DNA of 42,899 nt, from positions 149-43,047 of the forward strand of contig NZ_LIQQ01000049.1 of the NCBI RefSeq assembly GCF_001418565.1, given 5' to 3'. A model generated the notes under the pieces. The model made no database searches. It was not told where the DNA came from and worked only from the letters and a program-made list of their open reading frames with translations. The stretch's first letter is position 1, and each line of letters starts with the position of its first letter. This document shows positions 32,341 through 40,316 of the stretch, one piece after another. This DNA comes from Streptomyces graminilatus (lineage in GTDB: Bacteria > Actinomycetota > Actinomycetes > Streptomycetales > Streptomycetaceae). Position numbers and translations under genes: made by a program.

Positions 32341-33531
32341 TCACCGCACCGCGATCACCGAGGAACCGTGCCCGAACAGGCCCTGGTTGGCCGTGATGCC
32401 CACCCTGGCCCGTGCGACCTGCCGGTCACCGGAGTCGCCCCGCAACTGCCAGGTCAGCTCGCACACCTGAGCGATGGCCTGCGCCGGCACGGCCTCCCCG
32501 AAGGAGGCGAGGCCGCCGCTGGTGTTGACGGGTATGCGCCCGCCCAGGGTTGTCGCGCCCTCCCGCAGCAGCTTCGCCGCCTCACCCTCACCGCACAGGC
32601 CCAGATCCTCGTACCACTGCAACTCCAGAGCCGTGGACAGGTCGTAGACCTCGGCCAGGGAGAGATCCTCGGGGCCGATGCCCGCCTCCTCGTAGGCCGC
32701 CCGCGCGATCGACGCCCGGAACGTCCCGGCCGCCGGCTCCACCGCCATCGCCGAGTCCGTGGCGATGTCCGGCAGGTCCAGCACGGTGGTGGGGTAGCGA
32801 GGTGTCACCGTGGACACCGCCCGGATCCGCACCGGCTCCGCCACCCCGTGCCGGCGCGCGAACTCCATGCCGGTGAGCACCAGGGCGGCTCCGCCGTCCG
32901 AGGTGGCGCAGATGTCGAGCAGCCGCAGCGGATCGGCGACCACCGCGGACGCGGCGACCTCGTCGGCGGTGACGCGTCTGCGGTAGCGGGCGTTCGGATT
33001 GAGGGCCCCCAGAGCGGCGTTCTTCACCTTGACCTGCGCGAAGTCCTCCAGAGTGTCACCGTGCACGGCCATTCGCCGCCGCGCGTACAGCCCGAAGTAC
33101 GTCGGATTCGTCGCCCCCAGGATCCGGAACCGCAGCCAGTCCGGATCGTCGGACCGGTCCCCGCCGGCCGGCCGGAAGAACCCCTTCGGTGCCGAGTCCG
33201 CGCCCACGACGAGCACCACCTCGGCAAGCCCGGCGAGGATCTGCGCGCGTGCGACGGCGACCGCCTGCGCCCCGGACGCGCACGCCGCGTACACGCTGGT
33301 CACCCGGGCACCCTGCCAGCCCAGCGCCTTGGCGAACGTCGCCCCCGCAACATACCCGGGATAGCCACCGCGCACGGTGTCCGCGCCCACGACCGAGTCG
33401 ACGGCCCGCCAGTCGATCCCCGCGTCGGCGAGTGCCGTGCGCGCGGCACTCGCGCCGTACTCGGCGAAGCCGCGCCCCCACTTGCCCCAGGGGTGCATGC
33501 CCACACCCAGCACCGCCACATCTCCGCTCAT
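32341..33531 (-). CDS. thiolase-like protein (SCP2/acetyl-CoA acetyltransferase family)
   Basis: A 396-residue thiolase-fold protein starting MSGDVAVLGVGMHPWGKWGRGFAEYGASAARTAL. The nucleophile Cys lies in VTSVYAACASGAQAV; later blocks are PLRLLDICATSDGGAALVL, LAEVYDLSTALELQWYEDLGLC, VNTSGGLASFGEAVPAQAIAQVCELTWQLRG, and ANQGLFGHGSSV. It matches the SCP2-thiolase branch that pairs with DUF35 proteins, here coupled by an ATGA overlap with the upstream gene. Such pairs act in acyl-CoA (for example sterol side-chain) retro-aldol/thiolysis or in acetoacetyl-CoA formation; substrate unknown. Confidence 0.9.
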   Translation of the reverse strand: MSGDVAVLGVGMHPWGKWGRGFAEYGASAARTALADAGIDWRAVDSVVGADTVRGGYPGYVAGATFAKALGWQGARVTSVYAACASGAQAVAVARAQILAGLAEVVLVVGADSAPKGFFRPAGGDRSDDPDWLRFRILGATNPTYFGLYARRRMAVHGDTLEDFAQVKVKNAALGALNPNARYRRRVTADEVAASAVVADPLRLLDICATSDGGAALVLTGMEFARRHGVAEPVRIRAVSTVTPRYPTTVLDLPDIATDSAMAVEPAAGTFRASIARAAYEEAGIGPEDLSLAEVYDLSTALELQWYEDLGLCGEGEAAKLLREGATTLGGRIPVNTSGGLASFGEAVPAQAIAQVCELTWQLRGDSGDRQVARARVGITANQGLFGHGSSVIAVR

Positions 33532-33974
33532 CCCACCGCCCCCGTCGGCCGCCAGTGCCAGGTCGTCCAGGTCGTCTCCGCGTCCTCGTGGAGCACCCCC
33601 GGGACGACCTCCACCTCCATGCCCACCGTCAGATCGGCGACGGTGACCCCGGGAGCCGCCTGTCCCAGCACCACCATCCGCTCGGACTCCAGCTCCACAG
33701 CGATCAACGCGTACGGCTCCCACGGAAGTTCCGGATCCGTCACATAGGGTGACGGAGGTCGGTACCGGCCGTCGGTGTACGACCAGACGCGCCCGCGCGT
33801 GGACAGCGGCACCTCGTCCAACTCGCCGCCCGGGCACCCCGGATTGCGGCAGTGGACGTCCTCACGGGGGAAGAAGACCGAGGCGCAGGCCGAGCATCGG
33901 GTGCCGAGGAGCCGGAAACCGTCCCCGTCCTCCGTGAACCACCCGGCGACCACAGGCGTACGGACGCGTGCCAC
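33528..33974 (-). CDS. DUF35 Zn-ribbon/OB-fold acyl-CoA-associated protein
   Basis: A 148-residue protein. The N-terminal rubredoxin-like zinc ribbon has CSAC and HCRNPGC (four Cys), and the OB-fold follows (GRVWSYTDGRYRPPSPYV, PYALIAVELESERMVVLGQ, VGMEVEVVPGVL). I start it at GTG 33974, with GGAGG about five bases upstream; the longer frame runs through a strong inverted repeat. It forms a coupled pair with the thiolase, for which it probably serves as a scaffold or acyl-CoA channel. Confidence 0.9.
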   Translation of the reverse strand: MARVRTPVVAGWFTEDGDGFRLLGTRCSACASVFFPREDVHCRNPGCPGGELDEVPLSTRGRVWSYTDGRYRPPSPYVTDPELPWEPYALIAVELESERMVVLGQAAPGVTVADLTVGMEVEVVPGVLHEDAETTWTTWHWRPTGAVG

Positions 33975-34083
33975 ATCCCCTCCAGAAACCCGGATCTGAC
34001 GGAACGTCAGAAGTGTGGCACGGCCCCATCGAATTGGGCAGCCGTCGCACAGAACCGAACACGCCCTTCGTGCGTCGTCGTAT

Positions 34084-34132
34084 CGGTAGAGGCGGCCGGG
34101 GTCCACGGGGGTGGTCCCGGCCGCCTCTACCG
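34084..34132. repeat. 17-bp perfect inverted repeat between divergent genes
   Basis: CGGTAGAGGCGGCCGGG (34084-34100) and its exact complement CCCGGCCGCCTCTACCG (34116-34132) flank a 15-base loop that itself contains CCAC-GGGG-GTGG. It lies between the divergent DUF35 gene (start 33974) and NUDIX gene (start 34194). It is the strongest palindrome in the window after the conservon terminator. Confidence 0.9.
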
Positions 34133-34180
34133 CAACTCGGGTCCCGGGTGCCCCGGAAGGCCTCCGTCCGCATGATCGGA

Positions 34181-34186
34181 TACAGT
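34181..34186 (+). promoter_or_regulatory. predicted -10 element of a leaderless NUDIX gene
   Basis: TACAGT ends seven bases before the GTG start at 34194, the spacing expected when transcription begins at the start codon. No ribosome-binding site is present. A good -35 is not visible. Confidence 0.4.
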
Positions 34187-34193
34187 CCGCCGC

Positions 34194-34727
34194 GTGTCCG
34201 TAAAACAACTATCAACTGACAACTCCGCGCCGGGCTCCCACTGTTCGAGCTGCGGAGCGCCCTACGGAGAGGGCGTTTCCGGCTGGCCCCGCACCTGCCC
34301 CTCCTGCGGCTCCGTGGCCTACCGCAACCCGCTGCCCGTCGCGGTTGCACTCCAGCCCGTCTACGACACCAAGGGCACCGCCCTGGTCGTCATCACCCGA
34401 ACCATCGCCCCCGCGCGCGGAGGCACCGCCCTGCCCGGCGGATACGTCGACCACGGCGAGGACTGGCGACAGGCCCTCGTCCGGGAACTGAGGGAGGAGA
34501 CAGGCATCGAGGCCGCGAGCCGTGACGTCCGGCTCGTCGACGCGCTGAGCTCGCCCGACGGCCACCTGCTGCTCTTCGGAACCCTGCCCGAACGCCCCGC
34601 CGACCAACTCCCGCAGTCCGCGGCCACCGACGAGACCGACGGCTGGCATCTGCTGCGCAGGCCCGAGGAACTGGCCTTCCCACTGCACACGGTGGCCGCA
34701 CGCGCCTGGTTCGAGGGCCGCTACTGA
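34194..34727 (+). CDS. NUDIX hydrolase with N-terminal zinc ribbon
   Basis: A 177-residue protein. Four cysteines (17, 20, 35 and 38) form a zinc ribbon. The NUDIX box G-x5-E-x7-REL-x-EE-x-GI runs from Gly83 to Ile105 in GGYVDHGEDWRQALVRELREETGI and is complete. It should hydrolyse a nucleoside diphosphate linked to some moiety; NADH-pyrophosphatase-like proteins share the Zn-ribbon-plus-NUDIX plan but lack here the SQPWPFPxS tail. Start GTG 34194 appears leaderless. It is divergent from the thiolase operon and convergent with the glycosidase, 18 bp away. Confidence 0.92.
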   Translation: MSVKQLSTDNSAPGSHCSSCGAPYGEGVSGWPRTCPSCGSVAYRNPLPVAVALQPVYDTKGTALVVITRTIAPARGGTALPGGYVDHGEDWRQALVRELREETGIEAASRDVRLVDALSSPDGHLLLFGTLPERPADQLPQSAATDETDGWHLLRRPEELAFPLHTVAARAWFEGRY

Positions 34728-34745
34728 GCCGCCTCAGGACCCGCC

Positions 34746-37091
34746 TCAGGACCCGCCGAGCCCGCGCACACGCACGGGGCGGGACGGCTCGACCACGCCG
34801 TCCTCCCCGTCCCGTTCCACGACCACCCGGCGCCCCTCCCAACGCGTGACATACCGCTCGACCTCCGGCTCCGCCCACCCGTCACCCGCGTCCAGCACCA
34901 GCAGCCCGCCCCCGGTACGCCCGCGGGCGGGCGCCCACACCTCCAGCTCCAGGCCACCGTCGTCGCCCCGCACGGGCACCACGGCACCCGCGCGCGCGAG
35001 AACCGGAATCCGCGACAAGGGGGCGTCGACCAACACCTGCCCGGGCCCCTCGTACGCCCGCTCCGTCACCGTGTCGTACCAGCGCCCGCGCGGCAGCCGC
35101 ACCGCACGCCGGTCCGCCCCCGGACCGAGCACCGGCGCCACCAGAAGACAGTCACCCAGCAGGAAGGCGTCCTCGCACTCGCGCAGCGACCGCTCCTCGG
35201 GCGCACCCCACCACAACGGCCGCACATAGGGCGCACCGGTGAGGCGCGCCTGATGCGCCAGCGTCATGAAGTACGGCATCAGACGCCGGCGTTCGGCGAG
35301 CACCACGCGCGCGTGTGCCAGGACGTCCGCACCGAACTCCCAGGGCTCCCCACGCGTGCGGAACAGCGGCAGGTGGGCGCCCAGTTGGAGCCACCGCAGA
35401 TACAGCTCGGGCGACGGGCTCCCGCCGGAGCCGCCCACATCGGTGCCCGAGTAGGGCACCCCGCACAGCCCGAGGCCCATGACCAGCGACAACGACGCCC
35501 GCAGCCCCGGCCAGCCGGTCGCCACTGTCCCCGACCACGCCCCTCCGTAACGCTGCATACCGGCCCAGCCGGAGCGGGAGAATATGAACGGCCGCTCCTC
35601 CGGGGCCAGTTCACGCAGCCCCTCGTAGGCGGCCCGCGCCATGCACAGGCCGTACACGTTGTGCGCCTCGCGATGGTCGCCACCGGGCCCCTCCAGGACA
35701 TGGCGGGCCGAACGCGGCAGGGTCGGCTCCCCGAACGCGGTGAAGGACGTGGGCTCGTCCCTGTCGTGCCAGAAACCGGCGAACCCCTGCCCGAGCCGCT
35801 CCTCGTGCAGCCGGCCCCACCAGGCACGCACACGCGCGTGCGTGAAGTCGGGAAGGACCGACTCCCCGGACCCCGCGACCCCCCGTACGAGCCGCCCCGA
35901 CGCGTCCCGTACGAAGACGTCCTCGGCGTTCCCGCTGTCGTACACGCTGTTGCCCGCCTCGGCCCTGACCGCGGGCTCGACGACCGACACCAGCCGTATG
36001 CCGTCGCGCCGCAGATCCTCGGCGAGCGTCGGCAGCTTCGGAAACCGTTCCCCGTCGACGGTGAACACCTGGTGCCCGTCGAAGTGGCCGGAGCCGAGAT
36101 GCACAGCGTCGAGCGGCAGATCGCGCTCCTGGTGGCCGGCGACGATCCGCCGCACCTCCTGCTCGCCGCCGAGACCCCGCCGCGCGTGATGGTGGCCCAG
36201 CGCCCACGAGGGCGGCAGAGCGGGCGCACCCGTGAGCGTGGCCCAGGTGTGCAGCACGCGCGCGGGAGTGCCCACCATGATCCAGCAGCGCAGCGGCCCG
36301 CCGTCCATCCGCAGCTCGGACGTGCCGGCCCGGTCATGCCCCGAACCCGCGCCCTCCTCACCCTCCCGCAGCGTCACCGTCCCGTCCCAGGAGGTGTCCT
36401 GGAACACCAGATGGGTCGCCGCGTCGGCCACCACCAGCTGCACCGGCATGGTGATGGACAGCGGATCCTCGCCGGGACCGAAGGCGCGACGGGGATCCGT
36501 GTTCCACAGGCGGTACGTCCCATCGCGCAGCCGGGGCCCCGAGGCGCGCCCGCCGAGCCCGAAGAACCGCGCGTCCGCGGCCACCTCGGAACGCTGCGTC
36601 CAGCGGCTCGTGCCACCGTCCACGGGCTCCCACCAGCGGGGCGGCAGCTCTCGCCGCAGACTCACCCCTCCGGGGGTCAGCACCTCCACCGCACCGTGCC
36701 GCGACACCACGACCGTCACCCGCTCGGCCACGACCCGCCAGCCACCGTCCGTGTCCGGCTCCAGCGAGGCACGGGGATCCGGCTCCGGACCGTTGCCGGC
36801 GAGCGCGTACGACGGCTCGGGACCGGCCCCGTCCCAGCCCCAGAAGACCGCCCCGTTGACGGCGACAGCGATCCGCAGCTCGGATCTCGCGAACCGGACG
36901 ACACCACCACCGGGACCCGGCTCCACGCTCTCGACGGGCCCGGGAACCCGCGCGCGCTCGGTACCCCGCGGCGGCAACCCGGCGGCGTCGACACGCCTGC
37001 GGCGCCAGGCGGCCCGCACGGTACGCAGCCCCTGAGCCGCACCCGCCGAACCGACCGCCTTCACCGAACGCACCAGGTCACGACCATCCAT
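34746..37091 (-). CDS. glycoside hydrolase family 31 (alpha-glucosidase-like)
   Basis: A 781-residue GH31 enzyme. A beta-sandwich N-domain (with FFGLGGRASGPRLRDGTYRLWNTD) precedes the catalytic barrel. The nucleophile Asp443 is in FWHDRDEP, a variant of the family's WxDMNE motif; SRSGWAGMQRYGGAWSGTVATGW, YSGTDVGGSGG and RWLQLGAHLPLFRTRG follow. C-terminal beta domains include DAFLLGDCLLVAPVLGPGADRRAVRLPRGRWYD. It has no signal peptide, so it is probably cytoplasmic and acts on imported or internal alpha-glycosides. I chose ATG 37091 (Met-Asp-Gly); a GTG at 37130 is less likely. It is divergent from acetoacetyl-CoA synthetase. Confidence 0.92.
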   Translation of the reverse strand: MDGRDLVRSVKAVGSAGAAQGLRTVRAAWRRRRVDAAGLPPRGTERARVPGPVESVEPGPGGGVVRFARSELRIAVAVNGAVFWGWDGAGPEPSYALAGNGPEPDPRASLEPDTDGGWRVVAERVTVVVSRHGAVEVLTPGGVSLRRELPPRWWEPVDGGTSRWTQRSEVAADARFFGLGGRASGPRLRDGTYRLWNTDPRRAFGPGEDPLSITMPVQLVVADAATHLVFQDTSWDGTVTLREGEEGAGSGHDRAGTSELRMDGGPLRCWIMVGTPARVLHTWATLTGAPALPPSWALGHHHARRGLGGEQEVRRIVAGHQERDLPLDAVHLGSGHFDGHQVFTVDGERFPKLPTLAEDLRRDGIRLVSVVEPAVRAEAGNSVYDSGNAEDVFVRDASGRLVRGVAGSGESVLPDFTHARVRAWWGRLHEERLGQGFAGFWHDRDEPTSFTAFGEPTLPRSARHVLEGPGGDHREAHNVYGLCMARAAYEGLRELAPEERPFIFSRSGWAGMQRYGGAWSGTVATGWPGLRASLSLVMGLGLCGVPYSGTDVGGSGGSPSPELYLRWLQLGAHLPLFRTRGEPWEFGADVLAHARVVLAERRRLMPYFMTLAHQARLTGAPYVRPLWWGAPEERSLRECEDAFLLGDCLLVAPVLGPGADRRAVRLPRGRWYDTVTERAYEGPGQVLVDAPLSRIPVLARAGAVVPVRGDDGGLELEVWAPARGRTGGGLLVLDAGDGWAEPEVERYVTRWEGRRVVVERDGEDGVVEPSRPVRVRGLGGS

Positions 37092-37272
37092 GCTGCTCAG
37101 CCTGCCACCGACTTCACCCGACAGGAGCACTGTTCAGCAGCCGTTCACCCTGGTAGGGGGCACATTTTCATCTCCACGACACGGCCCCCGCGCGGCGCGC
37201 CCTGGTGCCCGAGTCGATCAGATGGCATGGTCCGAGGCAGTCGTGTCACGCGCACAGTCCGGGAGCCGCCCC

Positions 37273-39249
37273 ATGTCCACCACGAACCCCACGCCTCTCT
37301 GGCAGCCCGACCCGGAACGCATCGCCCGGGCTCGGATCACCAGGTTCCAGGCGTGGGCGGCCGAACGGCACGGAGCCCCCGCCGACGGCGGCTACGCGGC
37401 CCTGCACCGCTGGTCAGTGGACCACCTCGACACCTTCTGGCAAGCCGTCACCGAGTGGTTCGACGTCCGCTTCTCGACGCCCTACGCGCGCGTGCTGGGC
37501 GAACGCTCGATGCCCGGCGCGCAATGGTTCCCCGGCGCGAAACTCAACTACGCCGAGCACGCCCTGCGCGCCGCCGACACCCGCGCGGACGAACCGGCCC
37601 TCCTGCACGTCGACGAGACCCACGAACCCCGCCCGGTCACCTGGTCCGAGCTGCGCCGCCAGGTCGGCTCCCTCGCCGCCGAGCTGCGTACGCTCGGAGT
37701 GCGCCCGGGAGACCGCGTGAGCGGCTATCTCCCGAACGTTCCCCAAGCCGTGGTCGCTCTGCTCGCCACCGCCGCCGTCGGCGGCGTATGGACGTCCTGC
37801 GCCCCCGACTTCGGCGCCCGCAGCGTCCTCGACCGCTTCCAGCAGATCGAACCGGTCGTCCTGTTCACCGTCGACGGCTACCGCTACGGCGGCAAGGAGC
37901 ACGACCGCCGTGACACGGTCGCCGAACTCCGCCGCGAACTGCCCACCCTGCGCGCCGTCGTCCACATCCCCCTGCTGGGCACCGAGCCCCCCGAAGGCGC
38001 CCTGGAATGGTCCGCCCTCACGCGCGCGGACGTGGCCCCCGCCTACGAGCAGGTCCCCTTCGACCACCCCCTGTGGGTGCTCTACTCCTCGGGCACGACG
38101 GGCCTCCCCAAGGCCATCGTCCAGTCCCAGGGCGGCATCCTCGTCGAGCACCTCAAGCAACTCGGCCTGCACTGCGACCTGGGGCCCGAGGACCGCTTCT
38201 TCTGGTACACGTCCACCGGCTGGATGATGTGGAACTTCCTCGTCTCCGGCCTCCTGACGGGCACGACGATCGTCCTCTACGACGGCAGCCCCGGGTACCC
38301 CGACACAGGGGCCCAGTGGCGGATCGCCGAACGCACGGGGGCGACCCTCTTCGGCACCTCCGCCGCGTACGTCATGGCCTGCCGCAAGGCCGACGTGCAC
38401 CCCGCCAGGGATTTCGACCTGTCCAAGGTGCAGTGCGTCGCCACGACCGGATCGCCACTGCCCCCCGACGGATTCCGCTGGCTGCACGACGAGTTCGCGG
38501 CGAACGGGCCCGAGATGTGGATCGCCTCGGTCAGCGGCGGCACGGACGTGTGCTCCTGCTTCGCAGGAGCCGTGCCGACCCTTCCGGTGCACATCGGCGA
38601 ACTCCAGGCGCCCGGACTTGGCACCGACCTCCAGTCCTGGGACCCGGATGGAAGACCTCTCGTGGACGAGGTCGGCGAACTCGTGGTCACCAACCCGATG
38701 CCGTCCATGCCCATCCACTTCTGGAACGACCCCGACGGCAGCCGCTACCACGACAGTTACTTCGACACCTATCCCGGAGTGTGGCGCCACGGCGACTGGA
38801 TCACCCTCACCGCGCGCGGCTCAGTGATCATCCACGGCCGCTCCGACTCAACGCTCAACCGCCAGGGCGTACGCATGGGTTCGGCCGACATCTACGAAGC
38901 CGTCGAACGGCTCCCCGAGATCAAGGAATCCCTCGTCATCGGCGTCGAACAGCCCGACGGCGGGTACTGGATGCCGCTCTTCGTCCACCTCGCCCCCGGA
39001 GCCGTCCTCGACGAGGCCCTCCTGAACCGCGTCAAGCGGACCATCCGCGAACAGCTCTCCCCGCGCCACGTCCCCGACGAGGTCATCGAGGTCCCCGGAA
39101 TCCCGCACACCCTCACCGGCAAACGCATCGAGGTCCCGGTCAAGCGCCTCCTCCAGGGCAGCCCTCTGGAGAAAGCCGTCAACCCCGGCTCCATCGACAA
39201 CCTGGACCTGTTGCGCTTCTACGAGGAGCTGGCCCGCAAGCGCGCCTGA
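37273..39249 (+). CDS. acetoacetyl-CoA synthetase
   Basis: A 658-residue adenylate-forming enzyme converting acetoacetate, ATP and CoA to acetoacetyl-CoA. The length and N-terminus (LWQPDPERIARARITRFQAWA) are those of acetoacetate-CoA ligases rather than acetyl-CoA synthetase. The AMP loop YSSGTTGLPKAI is at about 271-282; further blocks are STGWMMWNF, SGGTDVCSCF, WRHGDWI, and HGRSDSTLNRQGVRMGSADIY, and the acetylation-site region LTGKRIEVPVKRLLQG. ATG 37273 follows GGGAG by eight bases. Together with the thiolase 4 kb away it suggests acetoacetate use, but the two are not in one operon. Confidence 0.94.
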   Translation: MSTTNPTPLWQPDPERIARARITRFQAWAAERHGAPADGGYAALHRWSVDHLDTFWQAVTEWFDVRFSTPYARVLGERSMPGAQWFPGAKLNYAEHALRAADTRADEPALLHVDETHEPRPVTWSELRRQVGSLAAELRTLGVRPGDRVSGYLPNVPQAVVALLATAAVGGVWTSCAPDFGARSVLDRFQQIEPVVLFTVDGYRYGGKEHDRRDTVAELRRELPTLRAVVHIPLLGTEPPEGALEWSALTRADVAPAYEQVPFDHPLWVLYSSGTTGLPKAIVQSQGGILVEHLKQLGLHCDLGPEDRFFWYTSTGWMMWNFLVSGLLTGTTIVLYDGSPGYPDTGAQWRIAERTGATLFGTSAAYVMACRKADVHPARDFDLSKVQCVATTGSPLPPDGFRWLHDEFAANGPEMWIASVSGGTDVCSCFAGAVPTLPVHIGELQAPGLGTDLQSWDPDGRPLVDEVGELVVTNPMPSMPIHFWNDPDGSRYHDSYFDTYPGVWRHGDWITLTARGSVIIHGRSDSTLNRQGVRMGSADIYEAVERLPEIKESLVIGVEQPDGGYWMPLFVHLAPGAVLDEALLNRVKRTIREQLSPRHVPDEVIEVPGIPHTLTGKRIEVPVKRLLQGSPLEKAVNPGSIDNLDLLRFYEELARKRA

Positions 39250-39260
39250 CCCGAGGGCCG

Positions 39261-39283
39261 TTGTCAGTGCCCACCGTTACTGT
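39261..39283 (+). promoter_or_regulatory. second DNA-damage-type promoter match
   Basis: TTGTCAGTG (39261-39269), eight bases, TACTGT (39278-39283). This is a full match to the TTGTCRGTG-N8-TAnnnT pattern of PafBC-dependent actinobacterial damage promoters. It lies 35 bases upstream of the start of the next gene. Confidence 0.65.
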
Positions 39284-39318
39284 GAGTGAGCATTGATCGA
39301 CAGCACGCAGGGGGAACC

Positions 39319-40212
39319 ATGACGAACACCGGCCACTCGACCATGCGGCGCGTTCTGCGACGAGAGATCGCGGGCACCATCGGCCTGCTCACCGACGAGC
39401 ACGACTTCCGGGCGATGCGCCGCTACCGCACCTTCACCTTCCAGAACCACACGGCATACCTCAACGAGGTGGAGGCTCTCCTGAAGAGCCTCGCCGCCCA
39501 GGGCAGCCACACCACCGTCGCGCTCTTCGACCCCGAGGAGTACGCCGAATTCTGCGTCGCCTCCGGCCTCGACCCGGACGCCCCGTCCAGCCGCACCCGC
39601 TTCACAGCGGAACTCGCCACCACGGGCCCGACCGTTCCGTACGACGGCCGGCCTCTCGCCGAACTGCTTCCGTACCTGGTCGACGAAGCCGTCCGACAGG
39701 CGACCTGGGAGTACGCCGCCACACTCCTGGCCCGGATCGGCGCCTGCGCGTCCTGCGGTGAGGACATCGGACACGCGGCCTTCGCCCGCGCCTCCGACCT
39801 CGTTGCCCGCATCCTCGACACCGCTCCACCGGGAAACAGGCACCTCGTCTGCAGTGTCACGACACCGGCCGAGACACTCCTCGCCGTTCTCCACGCGGAC
39901 GACGACAGCGCGGGCGCCAAAGAACTCGACGAGGCCGAGGCCCTCGAATTCACCACGGTCCTCGCTCTCGGCCTCGCCACCCGGAGCCCCGGCGGTCTCG
40001 TCATGCGCACCACCGCTCCCGGCACCACCGACCGCGTCTACGGCTGGCGCCTGCGCGGCAACGGCGTCGAGCCACTGACGGCCGGCGAGGTCTTCGACGC
40101 CTACTGCACCGATGCCGAATCAGGCGACCTCATCTCCCCGGAATCGGACGTCGACTACTGCACACCTCCCGGCCTGGGAGGAGAGCAACCCACGACGGGC
40201 CACCCGCACTGA
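39319..40212 (+). CDS. conserved protein of unknown function, candidate damage-inducible
   Basis: A 297-residue cytoplasmic protein with no membrane segment. I chose ATG 39319, preceded by GGGGGAA; the GTG at 39286 would be inside the promoter region. Visible features are TIGLLTDEHDFRAMRRYRTFTFQNHTAYLNEVEALLKSL, FDPEEYAEFCVASGLD, CASCGEDIGHAAFARASDLVARIL (a Cys-x2-Cys pair), and a C-terminal RVYGWRLRGNGVEPLTAGEVFDAYCTDAESG. No catalytic family is recognised. Its promoter matches the DNA-damage motif. A convergent terminator hairpin separates it from ptsI. Confidence 0.7.
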   Translation: MTNTGHSTMRRVLRREIAGTIGLLTDEHDFRAMRRYRTFTFQNHTAYLNEVEALLKSLAAQGSHTTVALFDPEEYAEFCVASGLDPDAPSSRTRFTAELATTGPTVPYDGRPLAELLPYLVDEAVRQATWEYAATLLARIGACASCGEDIGHAAFARASDLVARILDTAPPGNRHLVCSVTTPAETLLAVLHADDDSAGAKELDEAEALEFTTVLALGLATRSPGGLVMRTTAPGTTDRVYGWRLRGNGVEPLTAGEVFDAYCTDAESGDLISPESDVDYCTPPGLGGEQPTTGHPH

Positions 40213-40220
40213 ACGAGAAA

Positions 40221-40262
40221 CGGGCGAGGGGCGCCCACCAGAAGTGGAACACCCCTCGCCCG
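40221..40262. terminator. bidirectional hairpin between convergent genes
   Basis: CGGGCGAGGGG (40221-40231) and CCCCTCGCCCG (40252-40262) form a perfect 11-bp stem; the 20-base loop itself contains CCAC...GTGG. It follows the unknown gene's stop by eight bases and faces the ptsI stop, serving both. Confidence 0.75.
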
Positions 40263-40316
40263 ACGAACGGTCCACACCGACCCCGTCCGAACGACTGACC
40301 GGCAGTCGTCGGCCGA

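Noticed and set aside
34200..34222. TTGTCAGTT on the minus strand near the NUDIX start, resembling the damage motif
   Set aside because: Eight bases later the sequence is TTTTAC, not TAnnnT, and it lies inside the NUDIX coding start, far from the DUF35 gene.
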